From: Peteryoungia rhizophila
GTDB lineage: Bacteria; Pseudomonadota; Alphaproteobacteria; Rhizobiales; Rhizobiaceae
Direction: 5' to 3'
Assembly (NCBI RefSeq): GCF_004912145.1
Contig: NZ_STGT01000002.1
Coordinates: forward strand, 372,001-436,000
Length of the DNA stretch: 64,000 bases
The position numbers and the translations under genes are program-made. The notes beneath the pieces were generated by a model, which saw only the letters and a program-made list of their open reading frames with translations, made no database searches and was not told the origin of the DNA. Positions 1 to 8,182 of the stretch are shown piece by piece. How positions within the stretch are numbered: the stretch's first letter is position 1; each line of letters begins with the position of its first letter.

Positions 1-575
1 CCGCCGGTGCAATACATGGCGATCTTCGGCTTGTTGTGCAGGCCGGGATTGTTCTTCACCCAGTCGGGAAACTCGCGAAACGTCTTGGTGTTCGGGTCGA
101 CGGCGCCACGGAAGATGCCGATCGCCGTCTCGTAATCGTTTCGGGTGTCGATGACGATCGTATCGGGGTCCGCGATCAGCTCGTTCCAGTCTTTCGGGGC
201 GACATAGGTGCCGACGATCTCGTTGGGGTCGATATCCTCGACGCCCATGGTCACGATTTCCTTCTTCAGCCGCACCTTCATGCGCAGGAACGGCATCTTG
301 GATGCACGGCTTTCCTTGTGCTGCAGCGCCTTGAATTCGGGCTGGCTGCGGAGGAAGGCCAGAACCTTTGCGATCCCGGCGTCGGTGCCGGCAATCGTGC
401 CGTTGATGCCCTCATGAGCGATGAGCAGCGTGCCCTTGACCCCTTCTGCCTTGCAGAGCGCCTCAAGCGGCTCCTGGAAGCTCTCGAAACGCGGAAACTT
501 GGCAAAGTGATAGAGGGCGGCGACGCAAAAGGCGCCGCTTGTCTCGGGGCGGGGGGCTGTCGTGTGTTCTGTCAT
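1..575 (-). CDS. trhO: tRNA uridine(34) hydroxylase TrhO (rhodanese-like), 3' end cut off
   Basis: The visible 191 residues begin [16 protein letters not shown] and show the UPF0176/TrhO layout: an N-terminal ferredoxin-like domain ([11 protein letters not shown] around residues 50-60) followed by a rhodanese domain. The last visible residues, MYCTGG, are the start of the catalytic Cys loop (CxGGxR in the family); the rest lies beyond the left edge. TrhO uses oxygen to make 5-hydroxyuridine at tRNA position 34, the first step toward cmo5U/mo5U. The family is usually about 300-330 residues, so roughly 120-140 are missing. Seen: motifs and truncation. Known: family reaction. It reads leftward, with no visible partner on its upstream side. 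Confidence 0.9.
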   Translation of the reverse strand, partial: MTEHTTAPRPETSGAFCVAALYHFAKFPRFESFQEPLEALCKAEGVKGTLLIAHEGINGTIAGTDAGIAKVLAFLRSQPEFKALQHKESRASKMPFLRMKVRLKKEIVTMGVEDIDPNEIVGTYVAPKDWNELIADPDTIVIDTRNDYETAIGIFRGAVDPNTKTFREFPDWVKNNPGLHNKPKIAMYCTG

Positions 576-697
576 GGCCTGCGAAATACCGCCTCGGCCC
601 CTGCGGTGCAACGGATTTCCGCTATTTGGGTCAAGTTTGAAAATCGTCAAGTGAGGTGAGGGTTGTGGGTGATGGCTGGCATGAATCGGTCGGGCAT

Positions 698-1606
698 CTA
701 GGTCGCCGCTCGCATCCACAATGCCTCGACGATGCCGGCCTCGTGTTTCGCGGGGTCGGCGAAAACCCGGTCGGCGAGATCCAGGGCCTCGCGGCGCAGA
801 TCCATCTGGCGGCGGATGATGATGGCGAGAAGGAAGGACTGGCCTTCGCCATCGCCGAAGGTCTCGGGTTCGTGGTCGAGCAGGGTGGTAAGCACGGTGA
901 GGTCGTGCTCGTGGCCAAGCAGATCGACCAGGGTCTTCGCTTCGGTGCGCTTTGCGCCAAAGGCGCTCGGCCAAAGGTCGCGCAAGAGCGAGAGGTTCAT
1001 CCAATAGGCCTGGGCGGCCTTGCGAAGGTCGTGGAAGGCCTCGCCATGGCTTTCGCCCTTGCAGGTTTCGAGCGCCTCATGGGCCTCGTCGAGGCCCTTG
1101 CGCCAGCCTTTGGCCATGAGGCGGGCGGCGTGACCCGTCTTGGATGGGAGAGAGAGACTTTCGAGCGCCTTGATCGCGGCACGGCATTCTGCGACCACCG
1201 TAGCGACCTTGGTCTCGAGATCGCTTTCGGTCTCGGCGATTTCGTCGCGGCGCAGGGCCAGAACTTCGCGGGCTGCAGCGAGCGTCTCGGCCTCGTCGTC
1301 GGTCAGGGCATGGACTGAGAGATGTTCGACCGTTTCGATCAAGGCCGTGGCGTCGCGGATGCGCGACAGGCTGCGGCCGGCATCGCGCAGTCGCGCATTC
1401 TCCGCACGACGGAACGGCTTGTCGCCACTCGCGATCAGCCGATAAAGATTGCGCAGGCGCTTGAATTTCTTGCGGGCCGCGTGGATTGCCTCGTGCAGGC
1501 CTTCCGGTTGCGCCTCCAGCGTCTCGATCGCCTTTTCCAGTTCCCGACGCGCAACGGTTTGCACCTCGGCGAGAAGCGGGCGGTCCGGCCTAATGCGATA
1601 TGGCAT
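698..1606 (-). CDS. CHAD domain protein
   Basis: 302 residues, helical and rich in Arg/Lys, with the conserved-His segments expected of a CHAD domain: [17 protein letters not shown] near residue 40, FHDLRKAAQ near 198 and [10 protein letters not shown] near 230. CHAD domains bind inorganic polyphosphate through His and basic residues and are often found with CYTH domains. Here the gene starts 17 nt inside the end of the upstream CYTH gene, so the two are probably translationally coupled. In many bacteria CYTH and CHAD are one fused protein; here they are separate overlapping ORFs. The polyphosphate role is family knowledge; the substrate in this organism is unknown. Confidence 0.85.
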   Translation of the reverse strand: MPYRIRPDRPLLAEVQTVARRELEKAIETLEAQPEGLHEAIHAARKKFKRLRNLYRLIASGDKPFRRAENARLRDAGRSLSRIRDATALIETVEHLSVHALTDDEAETLAAAREVLALRRDEIAETESDLETKVATVVAECRAAIKALESLSLPSKTGHAARLMAKGWRKGLDEAHEALETCKGESHGEAFHDLRKAAQAYWMNLSLLRDLWPSAFGAKRTEAKTLVDLLGHEHDLTVLTTLLDHEPETFGDGEGQSFLLAIIIRRQMDLRREALDLADRVFADPAKHEAGIVEALWMRAAT

Positions 1607-2078
1607 GCACCAGCTCCGGCCGCATGCGCTCGGTGGCGAGGACCTGGTTGGAATAACGCTTGTCGCCGGTCACCTCACGGCCGAGCCATGCCGGCAGGGC
1701 CGGGGCATCGTCTTCCGAGGCCATCTCGACCTCGGCGGTGATGAGACCGCGATAGACACCCTCGAAGACGTCGATCTCCCAGGTGAAGCCTTCGAAGTTC
1801 ACCGTGTAGCGGGTCTTCTCGATCACGTTGCCGATCGAAAAGGCAAGCATTTCCAAGGCATCGTCGTGAGAAATAGGATACTCGAATTCATCCCGGGTGA
1901 GCATGCCCTTGCCGAATTTGATGGTCAGCTGGGCCGTCTCGTCATTGCGGGTGCGGACGCGCACCGAGCGATCCGTCTCTGCCGCGATATAGGCCTGCCG
2001 GATTCGGGTTTCGGAAGTGACGGCGCTTTTCCAGCCATCGGTCCGGACGAGAAACTTGCGCTCGATTTCCTTCGCCAT
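1590..2078 (-). CDS. CYTH domain protein (triphosphate tunnel metalloenzyme family)
   Basis: 162 residues starting MAKEIERKFLV, which carries the ExExK signature (E4, E6, K8) of the CYTH/triphosphate tunnel fold. The frame is open upstream for another 32 codons, but the canonical CYTH start lies at this ATG, so it was chosen. The tunnel fold hydrolyses or binds triphosphate groups (inorganic triphosphatase, thiamine triphosphatase, class IV adenylate cyclase). Length and the solitary CYTH-plus-CHAD pairing favour an inorganic triphosphatase-like role. The 3' end overlaps the CHAD gene by 17 nt. The gene is divergent from eda. Confidence 0.88.
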   Translation of the reverse strand: MAKEIERKFLVRTDGWKSAVTSETRIRQAYIAAETDRSVRVRTRNDETAQLTIKFGKGMLTRDEFEYPISHDDALEMLAFSIGNVIEKTRYTVNFEGFTWEIDVFEGVYRGLITAEVEMASEDDAPALPAWLGREVTGDKRYSNQVLATERMRPELVHAISH

Positions 2079-2232
2079 ACGCTCACGCTCCGAAATATTA
2101 CGCCGCCGAACCATAGCGGAGGCGAGGGTGTTAGGAAACCCGAAAGATTCCATGTTACCTGTCGGGCTCGACATCGAAGCGGACGCGCGTTAGTGAATTC
2201 CCGATCTAATCGTTTTAAAAGAGGGTCCTGCC

Positions 2233-2871
2233 ATGAGCGACAAAACCGTAAAGCTCCTCTCCACACTGAAGCTTCAGCCGGTCGTTCCGGTCCTGATCAT
2301 CGAGGATGCCAAGACGGCCGTGCCTCTGGCGCGCGCTCTTGTCGCAGGCGGCCTGAAGGCAATCGAGATCACGCTGCGCACGGAAGCCGCGCTCGAAGCC
2401 GTGCGCCTCGTGGCTCAGGAAGTCGAAGGTGCCGTGGTCGGCGCCGGCACCATCCTCAACGCTGCGCATTATGCCGCAGCCGTCGATGCCGGCTCGCAGT
2501 TCATCGTCAGCCCCGGAACGACCCAGGAACTGCTCGATGTCGCCCGCCAGTCCGACATTCCGCTTCTGCCCGGTGCGGCGACCGCTTCTGAAGTGATGGC
2601 GCTGCGCGAAGAGGGCTACAAGGTTCTGAAGTTCTTTCCCGCCGAACAGGCCGGGGGCGCCGCCTATCTCAAGGCGCTGTCCTCGCCGCTCGCTGGTACG
2701 CTGTTCTGCCCGACCGGCGGTATCTCGCTGAAGAACGCCATGGACTATCTGTCGCTGCCGAACGTGGTCTGCGTCGGCGGCTCCTGGGTCGCGCCGAAGG
2801 AACTGGTCTCGGCCGGCGACTGGGCAGGCATTACCAAGCTCGCCAGCGAAGCCTCGGCGCTCAAGGGCTGA
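2233..2871 (+). CDS. eda: KDPG/KHG aldolase (2-dehydro-3-deoxy-6-phosphogluconate aldolase)
   Basis: 212 residues. Active-site positions match the class I KDPG aldolase family: E45 and R49 in EITLRT, and the Schiff-base lysine K133 in VLKFFPAE. The phosphate-binding glycine segment CPTGGIS and the end GGSW(V) are also present. The enzyme cleaves KDPG to pyruvate and glyceraldehyde 3-phosphate in the Entner-Doudoroff pathway, the main glycolytic route of rhizobia. Start: ATG with GAGGG about 9 nt upstream. It stands alone, without edd or zwf in view, divergent from CYTH/CHAD. Full length for the family. Confidence 0.95.
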   Translation: MSDKTVKLLSTLKLQPVVPVLIIEDAKTAVPLARALVAGGLKAIEITLRTEAALEAVRLVAQEVEGAVVGAGTILNAAHYAAAVDAGSQFIVSPGTTQELLDVARQSDIPLLPGAATASEVMALREEGYKVLKFFPAEQAGGAAYLKALSSPLAGTLFCPTGGISLKNAMDYLSLPNVVCVGGSWVAPKELVSAGDWAGITKLASEASALKG

Positions 2872-2958
2872 CATTCACGTCAGCTTCATCGTCACGCTCT
2901 TTGTAAAGTCGAAGTCGCTTCCTATCTAGGGAGCGACAGAGACAACAAGGAGACCGCG

Positions 2959-3657
2959 ATGTTCGACGCCAAGAAGCTGCTGGATCAATTCCTGGGATCG
3001 CAGATGCCGGGAGCATCAGGCTCAGTCGGCCAGAAGGGGAACGATCTCCTGGGTATGGCCAAGGCCAATCCCTGGAAGAGTGGTGCGCTTGCTGCCGTGC
3101 TTCTCGGCACGAAGACCGGACGCTCGCTCGGCGGCAATGCCCTGAAGCTCGGTGGTCTCGCCGTCATCGCCGGTCTCGGCTACCAGGCCTACAAGAATTA
3201 CCAGGCCGGTCAAAAACCCGAGCCGACCCAGGCACTTCCCGAACTCCTGCCGCCGCCGACGGATTCGCCTTTCAGCACCGAGCCCCAGGCCGTCTCCAAC
3301 GACTTCGCCTTGTCGCTGGTGCGTGCAATGATCGCAGCTGCCAAGGCCGACGGTCATATCGATGCGAGCGAGCGTTCGCGGATCATGGACAAGGTGCATC
3401 TGTCCGGCCTGGGCGCAGAGGCGGAAGCCTTTATCGAGGCCGAGCTCGCCAAGCCCATCGACCTCGACGCACTCGTCGCTTCGGCCAAGACCGAGGAGCA
3501 GAAGGTCGAGATCTATACGGCGTCGCGCCTGACCATCGAGCCGGATACCCGCACCGAACGCGGTTATCTCGACATGCTCGCCGGCCGTCTCGGACTTCCC
3601 GATGCCCTGGTCGACCATATCGAAGCGACGGTCGCTTCTGCCAAGATCAGTCTCTGA
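2959..3657 (+). CDS. DUF533 / TerB-like inner membrane protein
   Basis: 232 residues. The N-terminal 20 residues (MFDAKKLLDQFLG) and a glycine-rich hydrophobic stretch at about 52-75 (ALAAVLLG...LGGLAVIAGLGYQAYKNYQ) suggest membrane association. A Pro-rich linker follows at about 87-105, then a helical TerB-like domain (residues about 115-232) with the SLVRAMIAAAKADGHID motif typical of DUF533/YebE and TerB acid-pocket folds. Start ATG with AAGGAG upstream. It is a single-gene unit ending at a terminator at 3731-3762. Function is unknown; TerB-like domains are linked to metal and stress responses at membranes, which is family-level information only. Confidence 0.8.
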   Translation: MFDAKKLLDQFLGSQMPGASGSVGQKGNDLLGMAKANPWKSGALAAVLLGTKTGRSLGGNALKLGGLAVIAGLGYQAYKNYQAGQKPEPTQALPELLPPPTDSPFSTEPQAVSNDFALSLVRAMIAAAKADGHIDASERSRIMDKVHLSGLGAEAEAFIEAELAKPIDLDALVASAKTEEQKVEIYTASRLTIEPDTRTERGYLDMLAGRLGLPDALVDHIEATVASAKISL

Positions 3658-3730
3658 TAGCGGTTGGCTGCGGCATCCGGTCCGGCCGGGTGCCTTCTGC
3701 GGCGGTTGCCTTTGACGCCTGCGTGACTTA

Positions 3731-3762
3731 AGCCTCGGGCGATCAATCCGCCCGAGGCTTTT
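3731..3762 (+). terminator. Rho-independent terminator after the DUF533 gene
   Basis: Perfect 11-bp stem AGCCTCGGGCG / CGCCCGAGGCT (3731-3741 and 3749-3759), 7-nt loop, then TTTT (3759-3762). It ends only 2 nt before the ATG of the next gene at 3765, so it occupies the space where that gene's ribosome-binding site should be. Confidence 0.8.
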
Positions 3763-3764
3763 CC

Positions 3765-4454
3765 ATGCGTGACCTGTCCACCTTCAAGGGATGTCCTGCT
3801 CCCCAGCCCGTGCGGCTGGAAGGGCGCTTCGTCGTGGTCGAACCCTATGACCGCGCTGTTCATCTCGAAGCCCTGTGGGAGGGCCTGGGTGGCCATGAGG
3901 TCAATCCGCTACTGACCTATTTCACCCAGCCGGACTTCAAGGGGATCGAGGATTTCGATACCTGGCTGACCGCCGTCCAGAAGGGCGGATGGGTCACGGA
4001 AGTGTTTCGGGACAAGGCGACCGGCAAGGTCGTCGGCATGGCCAACTATATGCGGCCGGACCCGGCAAACGGCGTGGTCGAGGTCGGTGGCGTGGCCCAT
4101 GGTCCCGCGATGAGCCGTTCGCCGCTCGCGACCGAGGCGCATTATCTGCTCGCCCGCCATGTCTTCGAGGATCTCGGCTATCGCCGCTACGAGTGGAAGT
4201 GCCACAACGAGAATGAGCCGAGCAAGGTGACGGCGAAGCGCTACGGATTCAGCTTCGAGGGCGTCTTCCGCCAGCATATGCTGTCCAAGGGTAAGAACCG
4301 TGACACCGCCTGGTTCTCGATGATCGACGGCGAATGGCCACTCATCCGGGCTGCCTTCGAGGCCTGGCTCGATCCTCACAATTTCGACGATGCCGGACGC
4401 CAGGAGCGTCGGCTGGAAGAGCTGCGCGCCGAGATCGCAGCCTCCGCGACCTGA
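3765..4454 (+). CDS. GNAT N-acetyltransferase, RimJ/RimL type
   Basis: 229 residues with the RimL-like (Acetyltransf_3) pattern: VRLEGRFVVVEPYDRAVH at the N terminus, a central VVGMANYMR strand, an HYLLARHVFEDLGYRRYEWKC acetyl-CoA segment, and NEPSKVTAKRYGFSFEGVFRQHM near the C terminus. Such enzymes acetylate the N terminus of ribosomal proteins or small molecules; the substrate here is unknown. The start is problematic: the first ATG sits directly behind a terminator hairpin, with no Shine-Dalgarno sequence and no in-frame start further up. Translation could be leaderless from a promoter inside or behind the hairpin. A small membrane-protein gene follows 14 nt downstream. Confidence 0.85.
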   Translation: MRDLSTFKGCPAPQPVRLEGRFVVVEPYDRAVHLEALWEGLGGHEVNPLLTYFTQPDFKGIEDFDTWLTAVQKGGWVTEVFRDKATGKVVGMANYMRPDPANGVVEVGGVAHGPAMSRSPLATEAHYLLARHVFEDLGYRRYEWKCHNENEPSKVTAKRYGFSFEGVFRQHMLSKGKNRDTAWFSMIDGEWPLIRAAFEAWLDPHNFDDAGRQERRLEELRAEIAASAT

Positions 4455-4468
4455 TAGGAAATGACACC

Positions 4469-4870
4469 GTGAAGCCGAACATCTTCAGCATCATCCTCAA
4501 TGTCGGCACGGCCGTGGTTGTCGCAGCACTCGCCTATGGGAGTTACAAGAGCGCGACCATCGCCTGGTCGGTCGGCATCTGCTTGGCGATCGGTCTCGTG
4601 GTCTACGCCTTCCGCTTTCTGCCGGAGCCAAAGAAGGTTGCCCGGAAAGACGGTGCTGCTCCTTCCTCCCGCTCCCAGACAAGACAGGCTGCAGTTGTCG
4701 TTGCCGTCATCTTCGGACTGATGCTCGTAGTACCGACCGTCGTGCTTTGGCTCGGCCGCTATTCGCCGGAGCTCGGCGCCCTTGTGGGTGGCATTGCTCT
4801 GATGGCGATCTTCCTGATCCTCTGGCTCCGTTCGCGCTATCAGCGCAGCCATGAGGCCGACGAGAGCTGA
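4469..4870 (+). CDS. small membrane protein, four predicted helices
   Basis: 133 residues from a GTG start (VKPNIFSIILNVG). The start was chosen because AGGAA lies 8-12 nt upstream and the gene then begins 14 nt after the GNAT stop; longer in-frame versions would overlap the GNAT gene. Hydrophobic segments are seen at about 6-24, 28-50, 73-95 and 101-120, with a basic/Ser-rich loop between the second and third. No conserved family was recognised. Its position makes it the second gene of a two-gene unit, convergent with the NicO gene whose stop lies only 5 nt away. Confidence 0.65.
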   Translation: MKPNIFSIILNVGTAVVVAALAYGSYKSATIAWSVGICLAIGLVVYAFRFLPEPKKVARKDGAAPSSRSQTRQAAVVVAVIFGLMLVVPTVVLWLGRYSPELGALVGGIALMAIFLILWLRSRYQRSHEADES

Positions 4871-4875
4871 TCGGC

Positions 4876-5994
4876 TCAGGCGGTCAGACTTGCGGCCAAC
4901 AGCAGCGCACCGAGCAAGATCACCAGCAGTGCTGCTCCCACTTCTATCGCGCTTGCGACGAGGCCTGCCCGACGGGAGCCGGGGCCGGAGAGCCTGAGAG
5001 CCACGCTCTTGGCGCCAACGGCAAGGCTTGCGAGCACTGAGACTGTGATCGCCGTGCCGAGCGCCATGGCGAGCACCGAAAGGATGCCGCCGAGCAGCAG
5101 GCCGTTCAGCAGCGAGAACGTCATGACGAGGAGCGCACCGGAGCAGGGGCGCATGCCGACCGCAATCACCGCCGACCAGGCATCCCGCAGGCTGAATGTG
5201 CTGCCGCCGACAAGGCTCGGATCCGGCACATGGGCGATCCCGCATTCATGGCAGACGGAGCCCGGCGCCAGTGCATCATGGTCATGGGCGACCGCCATGG
5301 CGCGGAAGCGGGAGCCTGTCATTTCGCGCGTGCTTGTGGATTCCACTGGATCGGCGAAGAGCGAGGCGGTCACGCTGCCGGTGGTCGAGGCTTCAGTGCT
5401 TCCGAACAGGGCTCCGGTCGTGCCCACCGGCATCGCACTGGCGAACGAGGCTTTCAGTTTGCGCACCAGCAGCCAGATGCCGAAGGCGACGATCATCGCG
5501 TAGCTTGCGATCTCAAGGGTCTGCGTCGCATCGGTCATGCTGATCGAAGTGCCGCGCAGCAGCATGTAGGTCACGCCGACCACGGCGATGGCGACGAACG
5601 CCTGGAGGAAGGCCGAGACGAAGGAGACGAGAATGCCGCGGCGCAGCTCGATCTCGTTGGCGAGCAGGTAGGACGAGATGACCGCCTTGCCATGTCCGGG
5701 GCCTGCTGCATGGAAGACACCATAGGCAAAGGAGAGGCCGACCAGGGTGACAAGGCTCCAGGGATCCTCGCGCATGGCTTTCAGCGCGTTCGTCAACGAG
5801 CGGTAGAAGGCCTGTTGATGGGTGTTGATCCAGATCAGCAGTTCGGCGAAAGGGCCGCTCGTCGGTTGATAGCTCGGCTCGGCCGTACCGATCCCGAGCG
5901 GCGAAGCGGCATGGGCGAGGCCGGCGACGAGGAGGCAGGCGAGAGCGGCGACGGCTAAGCGTGCGAGGGACTGACGCCCGGCAATCCTCAGCAT
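4876..5994 (-). CDS. nickel/cobalt transporter, NicO/HoxN-HupN-like (RcnA-type) family
   Basis: 372 residues. A signal-like N terminus (about 1-30, ALACLLVAGLAHA) is followed by six or seven membrane segments. FHAAGPGHGKAVISSYLLA (about 94-112) is the hallmark first-helix motif of the NicO family, and GMRPCSGALLVMTFSLLNG near 283 is the conserved second one. Between them lies a soluble loop with HDHD and CHECGIAH, likely metal-binding. It overlaps the end of the DUF1007 gene by 7 nt and is probably co-translated. Family members move Ni2+/Co2+ across the inner membrane; export versus import cannot be decided from sequence. Confidence 0.82.
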   Translation of the reverse strand: MLRIAGRQSLARLAVAALACLLVAGLAHAASPLGIGTAEPSYQPTSGPFAELLIWINTHQQAFYRSLTNALKAMREDPWSLVTLVGLSFAYGVFHAAGPGHGKAVISSYLLANEIELRRGILVSFVSAFLQAFVAIAVVGVTYMLLRGTSISMTDATQTLEIASYAMIVAFGIWLLVRKLKASFASAMPVGTTGALFGSTEASTTGSVTASLFADPVESTSTREMTGSRFRAMAVAHDHDALAPGSVCHECGIAHVPDPSLVGGSTFSLRDAWSAVIAVGMRPCSGALLVMTFSLLNGLLLGGILSVLAMALGTAITVSVLASLAVGAKSVALRLSGPGSRRAGLVASAIEVGAALLVILLGALLLAASLTA

Positions 5995-6632
5995 GTCACC
6001 TCCAGACGCGTAGCGAAGAGCTTGCCCATGTCGGTGCCGGCCGGATCGTTGAAGAAGGCTTCCGTCAGGTTCGATTGGTTCTGGGCGATCACCTGGTCTG
6101 GATCGGGGCGCACGACCTTGTGGGTGCAGGCCTCGAAGGGCTTGCCTTCCACCACTAGGTCCTCATCCTTGGCGAAGTCGATCGCGGTATAGAGCGTCGG
6201 GTCGTAGACGCCAATGGTCATGCGTCCGCCGATCTTCATCGGCGTCTTGGGCTTGGCAACGAAGAAGACCAGAAGCTGGTTGTCCTTGAAGTCGACGTTG
6301 AAGATTTCGGGCTTGGCGACGTCGCTCGAAGCGCCATCCTTGGTGATGAATGTGAAGTAGCTGTAGTCGCCGAGTGAATCGCGGATCGTGTTGGCGATCT
6401 CGCTCAATTCGCCGTGGTCGAGCTTCAGGTCGCTGTTCTTGTCGAAATCCATGAGGACGCTGGAGGAGAAGATGTCATCGAAGCGCCAGACATTGCGCAG
6501 TTCCTTCAGCATGCCGTCGTCCGTCGCGACGATCTCCACGCGTGCCTCGGCAAAAATGTGCGGATGGGAAAGGGCCGGCGATGCAAACGCCATGACCGCT
6601 CCGGCCGCGCAATAACCGAGGCTCTTCCGCAT
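5988..6632 (-). CDS. DUF1007 periplasmic protein, partner of the NicO transporter
   Basis: 214 residues with a clear Sec signal peptide (MRKSLGYCAAGAVMAFASPALS) followed by HPHIFAEARVEI, the conserved start of mature DUF1007 proteins. The mature N terminus, His-Pro-His, could bind a metal. An acidic stretch DFDKNSDLKLDHGEL resembles an EF-hand loop. DUF1007 genes are repeatedly found next to NicO permeases, as here with a 7-nt overlap, so it probably acts as a periplasmic metal-binding accessory. That role is inference from context. It is the first gene of the two-gene unit, 89 nt from the LysR stop. Confidence 0.8.
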   Translation of the reverse strand: MRKSLGYCAAGAVMAFASPALSHPHIFAEARVEIVATDDGMLKELRNVWRFDDIFSSSVLMDFDKNSDLKLDHGELSEIANTIRDSLGDYSYFTFITKDGASSDVAKPEIFNVDFKDNQLLVFFVAKPKTPMKIGGRMTIGVYDPTLYTAIDFAKDEDLVVEGKPFEACTHKVVRPDPDQVIAQNQSNLTEAFFNDPAGTDMGKLFATRLEVTC

Positions 6633-6721
6633 GCTTCAAATACCCTTCCCGAATTCCAGCTTGTGCCCTCTCCCTGTCCGATGAATGGGACAAAAGTGGG
6701 ACCCTGTGCTGCCTCTATCGC

Positions 6722-7615
6722 TTAGGAATAGCGCTTGAACCATGCGTGAAGGTAGTCGACGAAGGCGCGGACCTTGGCCGGCAGATAGCGGCGATGGGGA
6801 TAGACAGCATAGATGCCGCGATCCTTGGCAATGAAGTCGTCGAACAGGGAGACGAGTTCACCTGAAGCCAGGTAGGGGCGGGCGATGAAATCCGGGATCA
6901 TCGCAACGCCCATGCCGGCGCGCGCCGCCCGGAGCGTCGCCAGGGGACTGTTCACCTCGATCGGGCCGGTCACGCTGACCGAGATCATGTCGCCATTGGT
7001 GTCTACGAAGCGCAGGCTGTTGTGCGAGCGCGAGTTTGTGTCGATGAGGAAGGGTATCCTCGACAGTTCGCTCGGATGGGTCAGCGGGCCATTCTCGGCA
7101 ATGAAGGCGGGTGTCGCGCAGGCATAAACCCGAAAGTCGGAGAGCTTGCGCGCGATCATGCCGGAATCGTCGAGCTTAGTGATTCGGATGCCAAGGTCGA
7201 AACCTTCCTCGATCAAGTCGACGAATCGGTCTTCCGCGACGATCTCAAGCGAGATCTGCGGATTTTCTTTGGCGAAATCGATGAGCGATTGGCCGACATC
7301 CGCGTCGATGAAGGTGCGTGGAACTGTGACTTTCAGCTTGCCCTTGAGGTCGGCATTGTTCTCGCGCACGAGATCGGCGAGGTTGTCGATCTCCTTCAGA
7401 ATGTCGGCTGCTGTACGAAAGTAAGTGTGTCCGGCCTCGGTCAGAGAGAATTGGCGCGTCGTGCGGTTGAGCAGAAGCGCCCCGAGCTCATCCTCCAACT
7501 CTCTGACATATTTGGATAAAAGCGCCTTGGAGCGGCCAGTCTTGCGGGCGGCGGCGGAAAAGCCTTCGGCTTCGACCACATCGATGAAGGCACGTATCCG
7601 AGTGAGCGTGTCCAT
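6722..7615 (-). CDS. LysR-family transcriptional regulator
   Basis: 297 residues from the ATG of MDTLTRIRAFIDVVEAEGFSAAA. This start follows a run of G (GGGGGG) at good spacing; an 18-codon longer frame exists but lacks the usual LysR N terminus. The winged HTH covers about residues 1-60 (AARKTGRSKALLSKYVRELEDELG), then a periplasmic-binding-protein-like effector domain (KLKVTVPRTF onward). It resembles the CrgA/YhjC-type subgroup, whose targets are often adjacent genes. Here both neighbours lie in awkward orientation: the DUF1007 gene reads the same way downstream, and odc2 is divergent 567 nt away. The target is unknown. Confidence 0.9.
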   Translation of the reverse strand: MDTLTRIRAFIDVVEAEGFSAAARKTGRSKALLSKYVRELEDELGALLLNRTTRQFSLTEAGHTYFRTAADILKEIDNLADLVRENNADLKGKLKVTVPRTFIDADVGQSLIDFAKENPQISLEIVAEDRFVDLIEEGFDLGIRITKLDDSGMIARKLSDFRVYACATPAFIAENGPLTHPSELSRIPFLIDTNSRSHNSLRFVDTNGDMISVSVTGPIEVNSPLATLRAARAGMGVAMIPDFIARPYLASGELVSLFDDFIAKDRGIYAVYPHRRYLPAKVRAFVDYLHAWFKRYS

Positions 7616-8182
7616 CTCTATCCCCCCACATCTGTCGCTATTTGTGAACGTATGGAGGAAATTGTTCAAAGAAAAGTGTCCTGGGCGGCGAAATTAACCA
7701 GGGGCGAAAATTCCTCTTGATTATGACGGTTACATTTCTTATCTCCAGTCCAGCCCAAAGTCGCACGTGCCCGTGTGTGTCCGCCGACCCTCGAACTGGG
7801 ATTTATCCCTAAGGTGAGGTTATCGGTAAGGTACCTGGAACTAACCCCTCCAGTCGCTATTCCGGCCAACCGGAAAATGCGAGGACATACGAAGCAACGA
7901 CGGTGCGGGCCTTTCTAGTCTCTTCCGGCTTTCCATCAGCCGGAGTTACTTCAGAGGCACACCATCATTGCCGGAAGTGCGGTAGGGTCTCCCTCCAATC
8001 CATGGCAGACAAAGCGGATTTATGTACTCATTTTCGAGTGCGTTGATCCATCGTTTCGCGCGTCGAGCGTTCGTACGGTACCGGTGTCTCCACCGACTGG
8101 TTTCGAGCGATGTCTCGCCGTCCTTTGTCCATCCGAAGCTTGGCAGCTTCGGACATTCTTGGAATTTGGAAGGGTTAGACCG
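7616..8182 (+). promoter_or_regulatory. long structured leader of the decarboxylase gene, candidate speF RNA motif
   Basis: This 567-nt stretch has no convincing gene. On the + strand it holds several hairpins: TTCCGG/CCGGAA (7860-7875), TCCGGCT/AGCCGGA (7924-7944), CGGTG/CACCG (8082-8095) and a strong 9-bp stem TCCGAAGCT/AGCTTCGGA with a 4-nt loop (8132-8153), 30 nt before the start codon. The speF RNA motif is known upstream of ornithine decarboxylase genes in alphaproteobacteria, including Agrobacterium. Position, length and structure fit that family. Assignment is inference; the consensus was not aligned. Confidence 0.5.

Noticed and set aside
7666..7869. 67-codon minus-strand frame in the odc2 leader
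   Set aside because: No start-site signal and no conserved features; the region fits a structured RNA leader better.
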